The position numbers and the translations under genes were made by a program. 64,000 bases of DNA from the NCBI GenBank assembly GCA_000378025.1, contig KB899087.1, positions 2,666,001 through 2,730,000 on the forward strand, written 5' to 3'. Each line of letters starts with the position of its first letter. Positions within the stretch are counted from its first letter, which is position 1. Below the pieces are notes generated by a model, which saw only the letters and a program-made list of their open reading frames with translations, was not told the DNA's origin and searched no databases. Shown here piece after piece: positions 8,369-17,964 of the stretch. Source of the stretch: Xanthobacteraceae bacterium 501b (lineage in GTDB: Bacteria > Pseudomonadota > Alphaproteobacteria > Rhizobiales > Xanthobacteraceae).

Positions 8369-9463
8369 TCAGGCGCTGACGAGCGTTTCCTTGAGGACAT
8401 CCCGGTTGAGTGTGACGCCGAAGCCCGGGGCGGCCGGGATGGCGATCCGTCCGTTCACCGCCTTGGGCGGGTCGACAAACATCTGTTCCTCGACCTGTTC
8501 GGTGCCGAGGTGGATTTCCGCCAACGTGCCGTTTCGGAAGCCGGCGACATGATGCAGGCACCACACGCCACCGCCACCGGCGTCGGACAAAGGCTTGTTG
8601 TAGATCTGGGAGAGATGAGCGACCCGGCGGGTCTCGGTCATTCCGCCATTGTACATGCTGTTCGGCATGAAGATGTCGATCGAGTCATGCTCGATCCACT
8701 CGCGGAAGCGCAGCGAGTGCCCGTCCATCTGGCCGGCGGAGAGCGGAATGCTGGTGCGCTTGCGCATATTGCCAAGATCGCGCGCATCCACACGCTGCAA
8801 TGGATCCTCGAACCAGGCGATGTTGTAGGGTTCGATCATCTTGGCGATGCGCAGCGCCTCCTCGGCCCGCAGGCTTTCATTGGCGTCCACCGCCAGCAGG
8901 ATGTCCTCACCCACCGCCTCGCGCACGGCGGCGACACGGCGCGCATCCGCCACCAAGCCGCGGCCGGTGCCGACCAGCATCTTGAGGCGCGTATGCCCCT
9001 TGCCGATCAATATCCGCGCCATTTCGATGAGATGCTCGGTCTCGAAGGCGCCGAAGCCATAGGTGACATAGGCGTCGGCATAGTTCTTCGCGCCGCCGAG
9101 CATCTGGGCGACGGTGCGGTTGCTGGCCTTGCCGATCACGTCCCAGAGCGCGAGATCGATGCAGGACAGGCCCGCCAGATTGATCCCGGTCATCGCGCCA
9201 CGCTCGGAAACCAGCGGCTGAAGCCGGGCGTGGATCTTCTCGAGATCGCGCGGGTCCATGCCGATAATGGCGGGGCCCAGATGTTTTTCGACGATGGCTG
9301 CCACGCCGTGCCAGAGAAAGCGGGATGCCATGCCGACTCCGACATGCCCCTCATCGGTCTCGATCTCGCAGATGATACGGTAATCATCCTCGATCGGCTT
9401 GTTGATCAGCGGCACCTCGTTCTTGAAACGATGCACGCTGACGCGAACCTCCTTGATCAGCAA
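8369..9463 (-). CDS. Mandelate racemase/muconate lactonizing enzyme family protein
   Basis: 364 residues with the N-terminal capping domain and C-terminal barrel of the enolase superfamily. Candidate metal ligands are Asp193 (LLAVDANES) and Glu219 (WFEDPL). The third position, usually Glu or Asp, reads SAGQMDG, that is Gln245. Lys161 (TRLKMLVG) lies where the catalytic KxK occurs, but the second Lys is Leu. His304/His305 (WCLHHVAG) could provide the opposite base. The enzyme is therefore likely to abstract a proton alpha to a carboxylate, but its subgroup is unclear. It is the first gene of the TRAP operon, which suggests it processes the imported acid. The substitutions may mark a specialised subgroup. 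Confidence 0.85.
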   Translation of the reverse strand: MLIKEVRVSVHRFKNEVPLINKPIEDDYRIICEIETDEGHVGVGMASRFLWHGVAAIVEKHLGPAIIGMDPRDLEKIHARLQPLVSERGAMTGINLAGLSCIDLALWDVIGKASNRTVAQMLGGAKNYADAYVTYGFGAFETEHLIEMARILIGKGHTRLKMLVGTGRGLVADARRVAAVREAVGEDILLAVDANESLRAEEALRIAKMIEPYNIAWFEDPLQRVDARDLGNMRKRTSIPLSAGQMDGHSLRFREWIEHDSIDIFMPNSMYNGGMTETRRVAHLSQIYNKPLSDAGGGGVWCLHHVAGFRNGTLAEIHLGTEQVEEQMFVDPPKAVNGRIAIPAAPGFGVTLNRDVLKETLVSA

Positions 9464-9691
9464 AATCGGCTCTCCAGTGACTTACGGATCTTCAGCCTCG
9501 ACAGGGGGGCCGAGCGGTCGGCCGCTCGAGCGAGCGTCGGCGGGGTCCACCTGTCCGACCACAGCGGTGAAAGGGCGCTGACGTAAGGAAGATCGACATC
9601 GACCCGCGGGCGACACATCGGGCGAAGGTCTAGTCGCGACAATGGCTCGCGAACGACAAGCATTCTCATCCGCCCAACAGCGATCTCAAGC

Positions 9692-9720
9692 ATTAACGAC
9701 ACCCTTCATGTGTCGTTAAT
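9692..9720. promoter_or_regulatory. Perfect 11-bp inverted repeat, candidate operator
   Basis: The arms ATTAACGACAC (9692-9702) and GTGTCGTTAAT (9710-9720) are exact reverse complements around a 7-bp centre. The site is ~230 bp upstream of the enolase/TRAP operon in an AT-rich segment. It lacks a T-run, so a protein-binding site is more likely than a terminator. No regulator gene sits next to it, so the binding protein is unknown. Confidence 0.55.
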
Positions 9721-9863
9721 TTTGAAAGAAGCCGTCATTACGTCAAGTATAAATACTTATTTATGACACTTTATATAAAAATTTGTGCATGTGACTATTT
9801 TATAATCACGAAATTGTTGCAACTTAAAGCAAAAAGAAAGGCACAATAAGCCAATAAACAACG

Positions 9864-9889
9864 AAAACCCGAGCGTTAAAACGCTCAGG
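9864..9889 (-). terminator. Candidate Rho-independent terminator
   Basis: Read on the minus strand, CCTGAGCG and CGCTCGGG form an 8-bp stem (one G-U pair) around TTTTAA, followed at once by TTTT. It lies about 210 bp beyond the stop of the isomerase gene at 10097 and would separate that transcript from the TRAP operon. Confidence 0.6.
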
Positions 9890-10096
9890 TATCAAATGAA
9901 TGACATGTCTATACTTTAGTGATCGATTATTCAGTTAAAATCGCAGAACGTTTCCGGCGCTCGAATTGCCTGCTCGCGCCCCCTTCAAGGACCCGTCCTG
10001 TGAAGGTGCCGGTTCGCCGCCCATCAATAAAATATATTTATATTCTTCTTGGTATCGGATTTTCCAATGCAAAAGCCTACCCATCGGGCGCGTTCT

Positions 10097-10876
10097 TCAA
10101 CGCGCCAGACGGCTGTCGAAAAGCTGGCCGTAGCCAGGGCGCGCGCCTTGGATGCCCGTGATTTCCAGGCAGTGCCAGAAGGACGCCTGAACCGCCGAAA
10201 TCACCGGCTTGCCGAGTGCCGCCTCCAGCGCCGCTATCACGCCGACCGAGCGGAAATTGGTGCAGCTGATGAAGATCGCGGTGACATCGGGATGGTCGAC
10301 GGAACACACGAGGTCATAGACCTTATCCAGCGGAACCTCCGCCAGGGCATGGTCCTCGTCGATGCCCAGATTGCCGTGCCGCAGCACCGGATGACCGTTC
10401 GAGCCGAGGAAGTTGATGGCGCGCTGGTGGATCGCGTCAACATAGGGCGTCGCCAGCGCCACAGGGCCGGCCTTCACCGCCGCCAGCGCCGCCAGCGATG
10501 CAGTGGACGCCGTCGTCACTTTCGGCCCGGGCGCCCACCCTTGCATCCGCGCGATCAGCGCCTTGTCATAGGCGGTGCCGTAGACGAAGGAGGCGCTGGT
10601 GCCGCCGAAGCACAGCGCGTCAATGGGCGCCGAGCCGACCAGGCGCGCGGACTGCTCCAGTTCCGGCGCCGTCATCATTGCGTCGATCCCTTCGAGCGTC
10701 ACCTTGGGCAGGCGCAGCCGCGTGGTGTGCACGCAAAGGCCGGGCGCCGCCATCGCGGCCATCTCCGCATCCATCACCACGCTGGAGGCGATATAGATAA
10801 GGCCGATGCGCCCGAGAGTGGCGTAGCCGTCATAGGCGAAGGCAGGACTCGCTTCGGCTCCAGAAAGTCTCGTCAT
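10097..10876 (-). CDS. Asp/Glu racemase superfamily protein (maleate isomerase/arylmalonate decarboxylase-like)
   Basis: 259 residues. Two cysteines occupy the positions used for catalysis in this fold: Cys89 in ALCFGGTSAS and Cys205 in ISCTNFRS. The repeat-like two-domain organisation (GPVALATPYVD in the second half) matches the maleate cis-trans isomerase/arylmalonate decarboxylase group, whose members isomerise, racemise or decarboxylate small dicarboxylates. It reads in the same direction as the enolase/TRAP operon but is separated by a 630-bp gap with a terminator-like hairpin. A shared pathway is plausible but unproven. The start ATG at 10876 is preceded by aggacgga. Confidence 0.82.
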   Translation of the reverse strand: MTRLSGAEASPAFAYDGYATLGRIGLIYIASSVVMDAEMAAMAAPGLCVHTTRLRLPKVTLEGIDAMMTAPELEQSARLVGSAPIDALCFGGTSASFVYGTAYDKALIARMQGWAPGPKVTTASTASLAALAAVKAGPVALATPYVDAIHQRAINFLGSNGHPVLRHGNLGIDEDHALAEVPLDKVYDLVCSVDHPDVTAIFISCTNFRSVGVIAALEAALGKPVISAVQASFWHCLEITGIQGARPGYGQLFDSRLAR

Positions 10877-11383
10877 CGTGGTTCATCCGTCCTGCATGTG
10901 CTCGAAACATACAGAACTGTGTAACCGACGCGGATTTTGTTTGAAACTACAAATCCACCGCGAACTATTTCACCGATTTAGTATTATCATATCTTCTACA
11001 TAGAAACGCCTTATGATCGAAGGTTTTTGACGGCGATCTCAATGCGCCCCGAAATGCTGCTATCTCGCGCGGAGAAAGCGGCGGAGTTCCGCGTTCGTAT
11101 GCTTGCGGTCATCTGGCCGAGATCGCACACCGACGCCCGGCCGCTCAGCGTCAGCCTGGGTTGTGCGCCCGACGGTTGAAATCCCCGACACGTCGATAGC
11201 CAGGACGCGCAGAGCTCCCCAGGCCATTGGCGCTGGCCGTTCCGCACCGCCCCGTCCAGCATTGATCGGCGGCCTTGACAGGCGCGGATGAACCCCTAGA
11301 GCTTGGCTGGGAGGATCGGAGGTAGGATTTCCCTCCTCGCTCCCCTCTGATACGGCGTGGCGTGCGCCACCAAAAGGTTCCTC
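10877..11383. other. Intergenic region between isomerase and fumC
   Basis: About 500 bp separating two divergent genes. Positions 10905-11030 are AT-rich and should include the isomerase promoter. The remainder is GC-rich. A short frame at 11042-11179 (plus strand) and one at 11011-11262 (minus) show no domain or convincing ribosome site, so I do not call them genes. Confidence 0.6.
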
Positions 11384-12796
11384 ATGTCTGATTTCCGCCA
11401 AGAAACCGACAGCCTGGGCGAGGTCCAGGTCCCGGCCGATAAGCTCTGGGGCGCCCAGACGCAGCGCTCGCTGGAGCATTTCAGCATCGGCAAGGACCTG
11501 ATGCCGCGCGAGATGATCACCGCCTACGCTCTGCTCAAGAAGGCGGCGGCGCGCGCCAATCATGCCGGCGGGCGGCTTCCCGACGAGGCGTTCAAGCTCA
11601 TCGTCGACGTGTGCGACGAGATCCTGGCCGGCCAGCACCACGACATGTTCCCGCTGCATGTGTGGATGACCGGCAGCGGCACCCAGTTCAACATGAACGT
11701 CAACGAGGTGATTTCCAACCGATGCTGCCAGCTCGCCGGCACCCCGCTGGGCAGCAAGGCGCCGGTTCACCCGAACGACCATGTGAACATGTCGCAGTCG
11801 TCCAACGACTCGTTCCCCTCGGCCATGCACATCGCCGTCGGAGTGAATGCGACGCAGCGCCTGATCCCGGCCCTCAAGGCGCTTGAGGGCGCCATCACCG
11901 CCAAGGCGGAAGAATGGGCGGATATCGTCAAGATCGGCCGCACCCATATGCAGGACGCGACGCCGATCACGCTGGGCCAGGAATGGTCGGGCTATGCCGG
12001 CATGCTGGCCGATGACGTGGCCCGGCTTGAGGCCGCGCTTGGCGACGTCTACCGCCTCGCGCTCGGCGGCACGGCGGTGGGCACCGGCATTAACGCGGCG
12101 CCGGGCTTTGCCGAGGCGGTGGCAGCGGAAATTGCCACCCTCACCGGCCTGCCCTATGTGACGGCCCCCAACAAGTTCACCGTGCAGGGCGCCCATGACG
12201 CGCTGGTGCAGTTTTCCGGCACGCTGCGCACCGTGGCGGTCTCGCTCTACAAGATCGGCAATGATATCCGGCTGATGTCCTGCGGGCCCCGCGCCGGCTT
12301 TGCCGAGCTGATCATCCCCGAGAACGAGCCCGGTTCCTCGATCATGCCCGGCAAGGTCAACCCGACCCAGGCCGAGGCGCTGACGATGATCGCCGTGCAG
12401 ATGATGGGCAATGATGTCAGCGTCGGCTTCGGCGGCGCCAGCGGCTATCTGGAGATGAACGTCTACAAGCCGCTGATGATCTTCAACATCATGCACTCCA
12501 TCGCCATCGCCACCGACGGGTGCACCAATTTCCGCAGGTTCCTGGTCGAAGGAACCAAGCCGAACCTCAAGCGCATCCAGCAATATGTCGACCGCTCGCT
12601 GATGCTTGTCACGGCGTTGGCACCGGTGATCGGCTATGACCGCGCCTCGAAGATCGCCCATCACGCGATGGACAACGACCTTTCGCTCAAGGAGGCCGCG
12701 CTTGAGCTCGGCTTCGTGACCGAAGAGGAGTTCCTGCGGGTGGTCGATCCTGCGAAGATGGTGAAGCCCTACGTCGCCAAGGAACAGGACGGCTGA
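11384..12796 (+). CDS. fumC: Class II fumarate hydratase
   Basis: 470 residues, the normal size for the iron-independent homotetrameric fumarase that interconverts fumarate and L-malate in the TCA cycle. Visible family motifs are [14 protein letters not shown] (active-site strand) and the signature [15 protein letters not shown], whose preceding serine loop carries the catalytic base. The tail [13 protein letters not shown] is also typical. ATG at 11384 follows aaaagg. The next gene encodes malic enzyme on the same strand 93 bp later, so fumarate can be carried to malate and then pyruvate by neighbouring products. Confidence 0.97.
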   Translation: MSDFRQETDSLGEVQVPADKLWGAQTQRSLEHFSIGKDLMPREMITAYALLKKAAARANHAGGRLPDEAFKLIVDVCDEILAGQHHDMFPLHVWMTGSGTQFNMNVNEVISNRCCQLAGTPLGSKAPVHPNDHVNMSQSSNDSFPSAMHIAVGVNATQRLIPALKALEGAITAKAEEWADIVKIGRTHMQDATPITLGQEWSGYAGMLADDVARLEAALGDVYRLALGGTAVGTGINAAPGFAEAVAAEIATLTGLPYVTAPNKFTVQGAHDALVQFSGTLRTVAVSLYKIGNDIRLMSCGPRAGFAELIIPENEPGSSIMPGKVNPTQAEALTMIAVQMMGNDVSVGFGGASGYLEMNVYKPLMIFNIMHSIAIATDGCTNFRRFLVEGTKPNLKRIQQYVDRSLMLVTALAPVIGYDRASKIAHHAMDNDLSLKEAALELGFVTEEEFLRVVDPAKMVKPYVAKEQDG

Positions 12797-12889
12797 CGGG
12801 TTTTCCGGATATCCCCGCCGGGGCCCGCGTGGCCCTGGCGTCGCCACACAGCTGAAAGCCTTCCAAGCGTCCTCCTGGAGAACCAAGCC

Positions 12890-14530
12890 ATGTCGCAGTC
12901 CGGCACCCAGCCCGCCCCGAGCGGTCCGTCCTTGCTGCACGATCCCGTCTTCAATCGCGGCAGCGCATTCTCCAGCGAGGATCGGGTGCGGCTTGGACTT
13001 GAGGGCTTCCTGCCGCCGGTGGCCGATACGTTGGAGACACAGGTCGCCCGCATCCATCTGCAGCTGTCGATCCTCGACAATGACTTGCAGAAATATCTGC
13101 TGCTGAGCGACCTGCAGGCCCGCAACGAGACCCTGTACTATGCGGTGCTGATGTCCGATCCGGCGGTGTTCATGCCGCTGGTCTACACCCCGACGGTGGG
13201 TGAGGCGTGCCAGAAATACGACCATGTGCTGCGCGCGACCCGTGGCATGTACCTGCCCATCACCATGAAGGGCCGCCTGAAGGAGGTGCTGTCGCACTGG
13301 CCGCAGCGGGATGTCCGCTTTATCGTCGTGACCGATGGCGAGCGAATTCTCGGGCTCGGTGATCTCGGCGTCAACGGCATGGGCATTCCGGTCGGCAAGC
13401 TCGCGCTCTACTCCGTCTGCGCCGGCGTGCCGCCGGAGATGACGCTGCCGATCACCCTCGATGTCGGCACCAATAACGGCACGCTGCTCGACGACCCGCT
13501 CTATCTGGGCCTGCGCCAGAACCGCGTGCGCGGCGCCGAATACGATGCCTTCATCGCCGAATTCGTCGCAGCGGTGACAGAGCTTTTCCCGCTTTGCTGC
13601 CTGCAGTGGGAGGACTTCGCCAACATCAATGCCGTGCCGATCCTGGAGCGCTACCGCGACCAGATCTGCACCTATAATGACGACATCCAGGGCACGGCGG
13701 CTGTGGCAGTGGCGGGCATCTACGGGGCGCTGAAGCTCTCCGGCGAGAAGCTCACCGACCAGACCTTCCTGTTCCTCGGCGGCGGCTCGGCGGCGACCGG
13801 CATTGCCGAGCTGATCAGCCAAGCGATGGTGCTTGAAGGTGCGACCATCGAAGAAGCCCGCGCCCGCAACTGGCTGTTCGACGTGAATGGGCTGATGGTC
13901 AATTCGCGCACCGACATTGCCGGCTTCCAGAAGCCCTTCGCCCACGACCACGCGCCCATCTCCACCTTTGTCGAGGCGATCGAGGCGATCCGGCCGACGG
14001 GGATCGTCGGCGTCAGCACCGTGCCGAAGCTGTTCAACCAGGCGGTGATCGAGGCGATGGCCAAGATCAACGCCCGACCGATCATCTTCCCCTATTCCAA
14101 CCCCACCTCGCGCTCGGAATGCACGGCGGAGGAGGCCTATAAATGGTCCAACGGGCAGGCGATTTTCGCCAGCGGCAGCCCGTTCCCGCCGGCGGAGTTC
14201 GGCGGCAAGCGCTTCGTGCCCGGCCAGGGCAACAACGTCTACATCTTCCCGGCCATGGGCATGGCCGTGCTCGCCACCCAGTCGAGCCGCGTTACGGAGG
14301 ATATGTTCATCGTTGCCGCCAAGGCGGTGGCGGAGCAGGTGACGCCGGACGATCTGGCGCTGGGCCTCATCTACCCGCCGCAGCGCGATATCCGCAAAGC
14401 CTCGCTGCATGTGGCCGCGCGCATCGCCGAGCTGATCTTCGACAAGGGCCTCGCCCGGGTGCCGCGCCCCGCCGACATCGAGGCGCATATCAATGAGCTC
14501 GCCTATATCCCCCGCTATCCCGCCATCTGA
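12890..14530 (+). CDS. maeA: NAD-dependent malic enzyme (large, MaeA-type)
   Basis: 546 residues, resembling the ~560-residue SfcA/MaeA and eukaryotic-type malic enzymes rather than the shorter phosphotransacetylase-fused forms common in this class. It oxidatively decarboxylates malate to pyruvate. Motifs are VYTPTVGEAC near the N-terminus, GLGDLGVNGMGIPVGKLALY, the substrate/metal segment CTYNDDIQGTA, and the nucleotide-binding FLGGGSAATGIAELI. NAD rather than NADP preference is inferred from the MaeA-type length and motifs, not shown. A ctggag sequence precedes the ATG at 12890. The gene follows fumC, so malate metabolism is grouped here. Confidence 0.95.
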   Translation: MSQSGTQPAPSGPSLLHDPVFNRGSAFSSEDRVRLGLEGFLPPVADTLETQVARIHLQLSILDNDLQKYLLLSDLQARNETLYYAVLMSDPAVFMPLVYTPTVGEACQKYDHVLRATRGMYLPITMKGRLKEVLSHWPQRDVRFIVVTDGERILGLGDLGVNGMGIPVGKLALYSVCAGVPPEMTLPITLDVGTNNGTLLDDPLYLGLRQNRVRGAEYDAFIAEFVAAVTELFPLCCLQWEDFANINAVPILERYRDQICTYNDDIQGTAAVAVAGIYGALKLSGEKLTDQTFLFLGGGSAATGIAELISQAMVLEGATIEEARARNWLFDVNGLMVNSRTDIAGFQKPFAHDHAPISTFVEAIEAIRPTGIVGVSTVPKLFNQAVIEAMAKINARPIIFPYSNPTSRSECTAEEAYKWSNGQAIFASGSPFPPAEFGGKRFVPGQGNNVYIFPAMGMAVLATQSSRVTEDMFIVAAKAVAEQVTPDDLALGLIYPPQRDIRKASLHVAARIAELIFDKGLARVPRPADIEAHINELAYIPRYPAI

Positions 14531-15818
14531 CATGGCCGCGTCAATGAGGGCGGCGGGTGACACCGTCGCCGTCGTCGCCGCTGTCGCCCGGCTGCTCTAT
14601 AGCAACGGGCTGACCACCGAACGCCTGATCGTAACGGTGGAGCGGCTCGGCCGGGCCTTCGGCCTCACGGTTTCGGTGCTGCCCGCCTGGGGCGAGATCG
14701 TCTTGCGGATCGAGGGCAATGCCCTGCCGGGCGGTCCGGTTGTGGAGACGGTGGCCGCCGCGCCGACGGGCGTCGAAATGAACAAGGTGACGCAGACCTT
14801 GAACATCGTCGACGCGGTGGCGGCCGGGCGCATGGACGCCACGCAGGCGCTCGCGGCGCTGCGCGCCGTCGACCGGGTGGCGCCGGTGTCGCTGCTGCGG
14901 GCCGTCGTCATGAACGGCGCGGGCGCCAGCGCGCTGGCGATCATCTTCGGTGCCAGCGACCCCGCGACCCTTCTGCTTACCGCGCTTAGCGCCTGTGCCG
15001 GCGGCGCGCTGCGGCGCGGCCTCGCCCACATCGCGGCGAACATGCTGACGCAGCCGCTCTGCGCCGCCCTGCTGGCCGGCCTTGTCGCCGCGCTGACCTC
15101 GCGGCTGCTGCCGGATGCCGACCCCTACCTCATTGCGCTGTGCCCCTGCATGATCCTGGTGCCTGGCCCGCACCTGCTCAACGGCGCGCTCGATTTGGCG
15201 CGGCTTCGCATCGCGCTCGGCGTGGCGCGCTTCAGCTTTGCGGGTTTGATCATCCTGGTCATATGCACCGGCCTCATCGCGGGGCTGGCGCTTGGCCAGG
15301 AGAGCCTGCCGCCGCCGGGGCCGGTCGTTGCGGTGCCGCTGCTGTTCGACGTGCTCGCCGCCGGCGTCGCCGTGGCGGCCTATGGCACGTTCTTCTCGAT
15401 GCCCTGGCGCACACTGGGGATCCCCATCGCCATCGGCATGCTGGCGCATGCGAGCCGCTGGCTGGCGCTGGCGGACGGAATGAGCGTGGCAGGCGGCGCC
15501 TTCATCGCCTGCTTCCTCGTGGGCGTCATCGTGACCCCGGTCGCCAACCGCCTTCATCTGCCCTTCGCCGCCGTCGCTTTCGCTTCAGTCGTCTCGTTGC
15601 TGCCCGGCGCCTTCCTCTTCCGGCTCGCAGCGGGCTTGGTGACGCTGATGAATGCCGGCGAGACGGCCTCTCCGACCCTTCTGGTGCCTCTCGTCGTCGA
15701 TGCCACTACGGCGGCGGCGATCCTGCTGGCGATGGCCTTCGGCCTCATCCTGCCCAAGATGATGCTGGAACGCCTTTTCCCCGTGTGGTCCGGAGCGGCG
15801 CCGTCCGGACGCCGCTGA
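14493..15818 (+). CDS. Threonine/serine exporter (ThrE) family protein
   Basis: 441 residues combining both halves of ThrE. A soluble N-terminal domain (DUF1212-like, residues ~15-145) contains LLYSNGLTTERLIVTVERL and VNxVTQTLNIVDAVAAGRM-type sequence. About ten hydrophobic segments follow to the C-terminus. Family members export threonine and serine, or act in related small-molecule efflux. The ATG at 14493 has gagg upstream and overlaps the maeA 3' end by 38 bp; an ATG at 14532, just after the maeA stop, is an alternative without a ribosome site. It is probably transcribed with maeA. Confidence 0.87.
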   Translation: MSSPISPAIPPSDMAASMRAAGDTVAVVAAVARLLYSNGLTTERLIVTVERLGRAFGLTVSVLPAWGEIVLRIEGNALPGGPVVETVAAAPTGVEMNKVTQTLNIVDAVAAGRMDATQALAALRAVDRVAPVSLLRAVVMNGAGASALAIIFGASDPATLLLTALSACAGGALRRGLAHIAANMLTQPLCAALLAGLVAALTSRLLPDADPYLIALCPCMILVPGPHLLNGALDLARLRIALGVARFSFAGLIILVICTGLIAGLALGQESLPPPGPVVAVPLLFDVLAAGVAVAAYGTFFSMPWRTLGIPIAIGMLAHASRWLALADGMSVAGGAFIACFLVGVIVTPVANRLHLPFAAVAFASVVSLLPGAFLFRLAAGLVTLMNAGETASPTLLVPLVVDATTAAAILLAMAFGLILPKMMLERLFPVWSGAAPSGRR

Positions 15819-15855
15819 ACGCCGGAACCGGCTCAGCGAGGCAGGCAGTAGCGGT

Positions 15856-17964
15856 TCAGCTGCGCCATTGGCGCGTGACGGCCATGATCGCGTTTATGCC
15901 GGCGCCGGCCTCCGCATAGCCGGCGGCGCGCAGGGCCTTGAAGATCCGCCCGGCGGATGCGAAGTCCCTGAGCTTGAAATAGCACCAGGCCCGGATCATC
16001 ATCAGGTCCTGCTGCTCCGGCGCGAGGCGGTTGCGCTCATCGAGCGCCAGGATCGCCTCGACATAGCGAGCGTCGCGATAGGCGGCGATAGCGCGCTGAG
16101 TGAGAAGATCGACGCTCAGTTCCACCGCGCGGGCGGGCGGCTGGGCCGTCTCGATCGCCGCCACCTGCGCCTGGTTGGTCAGGCCCAGCCGCAGATAAGC
16201 CAGCGACTTGCCATAGGCCGCGTCTTCGGCCGTGCGGCCTGCGCCATTCCGAATGCCGACGTCGAATGCATTGATGGCCTCCCTCGGACGGTCGAGATCG
16301 AGCAGGCACCAGCCGCGCGCCACCGCGTCGTCGGCCGAGAGGCGGTCCGCGCGGAAAGCCGCGGCGCCAGCGCCTGAGCAGTCGGCGCGGCCACGTGCGG
16401 CCGACGGTGCCGACGCACGGCCCATGTCATGTGAGCCGACCCGGCCATTGGGCGCCGGATCGAGCGTTACGGGTGCGGCCGGGCGAACAGAAGTCGCCAT
16501 TGCCTTCGGCCGGGCTATGGGCGTGGGTGCGGAGGCGGCCGGCAGCGGAGGCGGGCTGCTGACAGGCGCACGGCCCGCCAACTGGCGGCGGGTGGCCGGC
16601 GACACCAGCGCCAGGATACGCTCGGACTTCCGGGCCCAGGTGGCGGCGACGGCGTCGAGAGTCGCGTTGTCTTTCAGGCGCGCACTGGCAAGGGCGAGCC
16701 CAAAGGCGGACGCCTCGTCCTCCGGCGCCCATTGCACGGCGGTGCGGAACCAGGAGGCGGCGGTGCGGATCTGTCCGGTATTGTAGGCGTACCAGCCGAG
16801 CGCCTGCGCGCCGGTTGCGGATTTATCCTGCGACACAACCGGCGCGAAACGGGCCACGATCGACTGGTCGAGTCGGGGCGGCGGCGAGGCGGAGAGCAGG
16901 CCGGCCATGAGGTCGATATAGGCCATCCGGTTGTCGGCACCCGCGTCGCGCCACTGATAGGCGATCGGCTCGGCCTCCAACGCCCGCCCTGTCGCCTCCA
17001 GCGCCAGCACATAGCCCTCGGCGGCCGAGGCCCCGCCCTTGCGATCCAGCGCCAGCTTGAACCAGTCGAGCGCCTGCGCGGCATCCCCGCGCCGGAAGAC
17101 ATACCAACCGAGAACCAGCGCGTCGTCGGCCGCCGAACCATTGCGGGCCAACTGCTCCAAAGCGTCGATGTCTTCAGCGGAAACGTTGAGGGTCGCATCC
17201 TGCGCGGCGCGACCGACCAGCGTGCGCAGAAGATCGTCGCGCAGGCTGGCGAACTCGGGGGTACCGTCGGGCTTGGCACGCTGAAGAGCCAGCAGCGAAT
17301 CCAGTTCGGGGCCGTCGAGCACCTGCATCGCCTTCTGCGCGGTGGCGAGACGCTCCTTGGGGTCGGGACAGGTGCTGAGAATATAGGCGTAGACGTCCTT
17401 GGCCCGCTCGGTCGCGTCGGTCCGAACAAAGGCCTCCGCCACCCGCCACAGAACATCCATGTTGGCGCAGACCAGCATGCCGGGCGTGTCGGTGGCGATG
17501 CGCAGAACAGAGGCCCATTGCTTGGCCTCGGCGGCATTGACCAGCCGGCGGGCGGCCTCGCCCTCATCCAGCCGGTTCAGCAGGTCCGCCGGCGGCTGCC
17601 AGCCGGACTCTGCCGCCTGACGCTGGGCGATGGCGGCGCGTATGTCGGAGAACTTGCCCTCGGCAAACAATTGCCACAGGCGGACCATGTCCGGATCCTG
17701 GTCGGGGGTCGGACTGAATAGGTCCTTGGGCGGCTGCCAATTGGGGTAAAGCGCCCGCAGTCGCGCCATTTCGGCTTCCAGCCGCTGGCTGTCGCCCTGG
17801 GCCGCGAAGAAACGCAGAGCCGACTCGTCGACCTTGGGCGTCGGGGCTGTGCCGGTGGGGGCGGAGGTGCCTTCAGAGGAGGAAGGAGAGGTAAACTGCT
17901 GGCCGATGGCCGGGACGGCAGCCGCCCCAATCAGGATCAGCAGGATTAACCTCAGCGAAGACAT
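15856..17964 (-). CDS. Periplasmic TPR protein of the cellulose operon (BcsC-like, no barrel)
   Basis: 702 residues starting with a signal peptide (residues 1-21, MSSLRLILLILIGAAAVP). Multiple helical TPR-like units follow, for example ALVLGWYVFRRGDAAQALDWFKLAL and QALGWYAYNTGQIRTAASWFRTAV. A Pro/Ala-rich linker (about 480-530) separates a second helical region. BcsC of E. coli is ~1150 residues, with 19 TPRs and a C-terminal outer-membrane barrel; here there is no barrel-like C-terminus. The gene is last in bcsA-bcsB-bcsZ and its ATG lies inside the final codons of bcsZ. Its role is likely to scaffold the synthase or glucan in the periplasm. The outer-membrane exit is not evident nearby. Confidence 0.78.
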   Translation of the reverse strand: MSSLRLILLILIGAAAVPAIGQQFTSPSSSEGTSAPTGTAPTPKVDESALRFFAAQGDSQRLEAEMARLRALYPNWQPPKDLFSPTPDQDPDMVRLWQLFAEGKFSDIRAAIAQRQAAESGWQPPADLLNRLDEGEAARRLVNAAEAKQWASVLRIATDTPGMLVCANMDVLWRVAEAFVRTDATERAKDVYAYILSTCPDPKERLATAQKAMQVLDGPELDSLLALQRAKPDGTPEFASLRDDLLRTLVGRAAQDATLNVSAEDIDALEQLARNGSAADDALVLGWYVFRRGDAAQALDWFKLALDRKGGASAAEGYVLALEATGRALEAEPIAYQWRDAGADNRMAYIDLMAGLLSASPPPRLDQSIVARFAPVVSQDKSATGAQALGWYAYNTGQIRTAASWFRTAVQWAPEDEASAFGLALASARLKDNATLDAVAATWARKSERILALVSPATRRQLAGRAPVSSPPPLPAASAPTPIARPKAMATSVRPAAPVTLDPAPNGRVGSHDMGRASAPSAARGRADCSGAGAAAFRADRLSADDAVARGWCLLDLDRPREAINAFDVGIRNGAGRTAEDAAYGKSLAYLRLGLTNQAQVAAIETAQPPARAVELSVDLLTQRAIAAYRDARYVEAILALDERNRLAPEQQDLMMIRAWCYFKLRDFASAGRIFKALRAAGYAEAGAGINAIMAVTRQWRS

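Larger units (their letters stand above)
9464..10096. other. AT-rich intergenic region upstream of the TRAP operon
   Basis: About 630 bp without a convincing gene. Positions 9690-9930 and 10015-10075 are strikingly AT-rich against the surrounding high-GC DNA. The stretch holds a perfect inverted repeat (9692-9720) and a hairpin-terminator candidate (9868-9889), both listed separately. It should contain the promoter for the enolase/TRAP operon, which reads leftwards from 9463. Confidence 0.7.

Noticed and set aside
7097..9586. An 829-codon plus-strand frame opposite the TRAP operon
   Set aside because: The TRAP and enolase proteins on the other strand are fully convincing, so this is a compositional shadow.
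9457..9702. Short minus-strand frame upstream of the enolase gene
   Set aside because: No homology-like features or ribosome site, and it would overlap the promoter region.
11042..11179. Short plus-strand frame before fumC
   Set aside because: No domain and only a weak start context. A gene remnant is possible but cannot be supported.
11060..14563. A 1167-codon open frame on the minus strand
   Set aside because: It lies opposite fumC and maeA, both with strong family motifs. The opposite-strand protein is His/Arg/Gly-rich with no domain, as expected for high-GC antisense.
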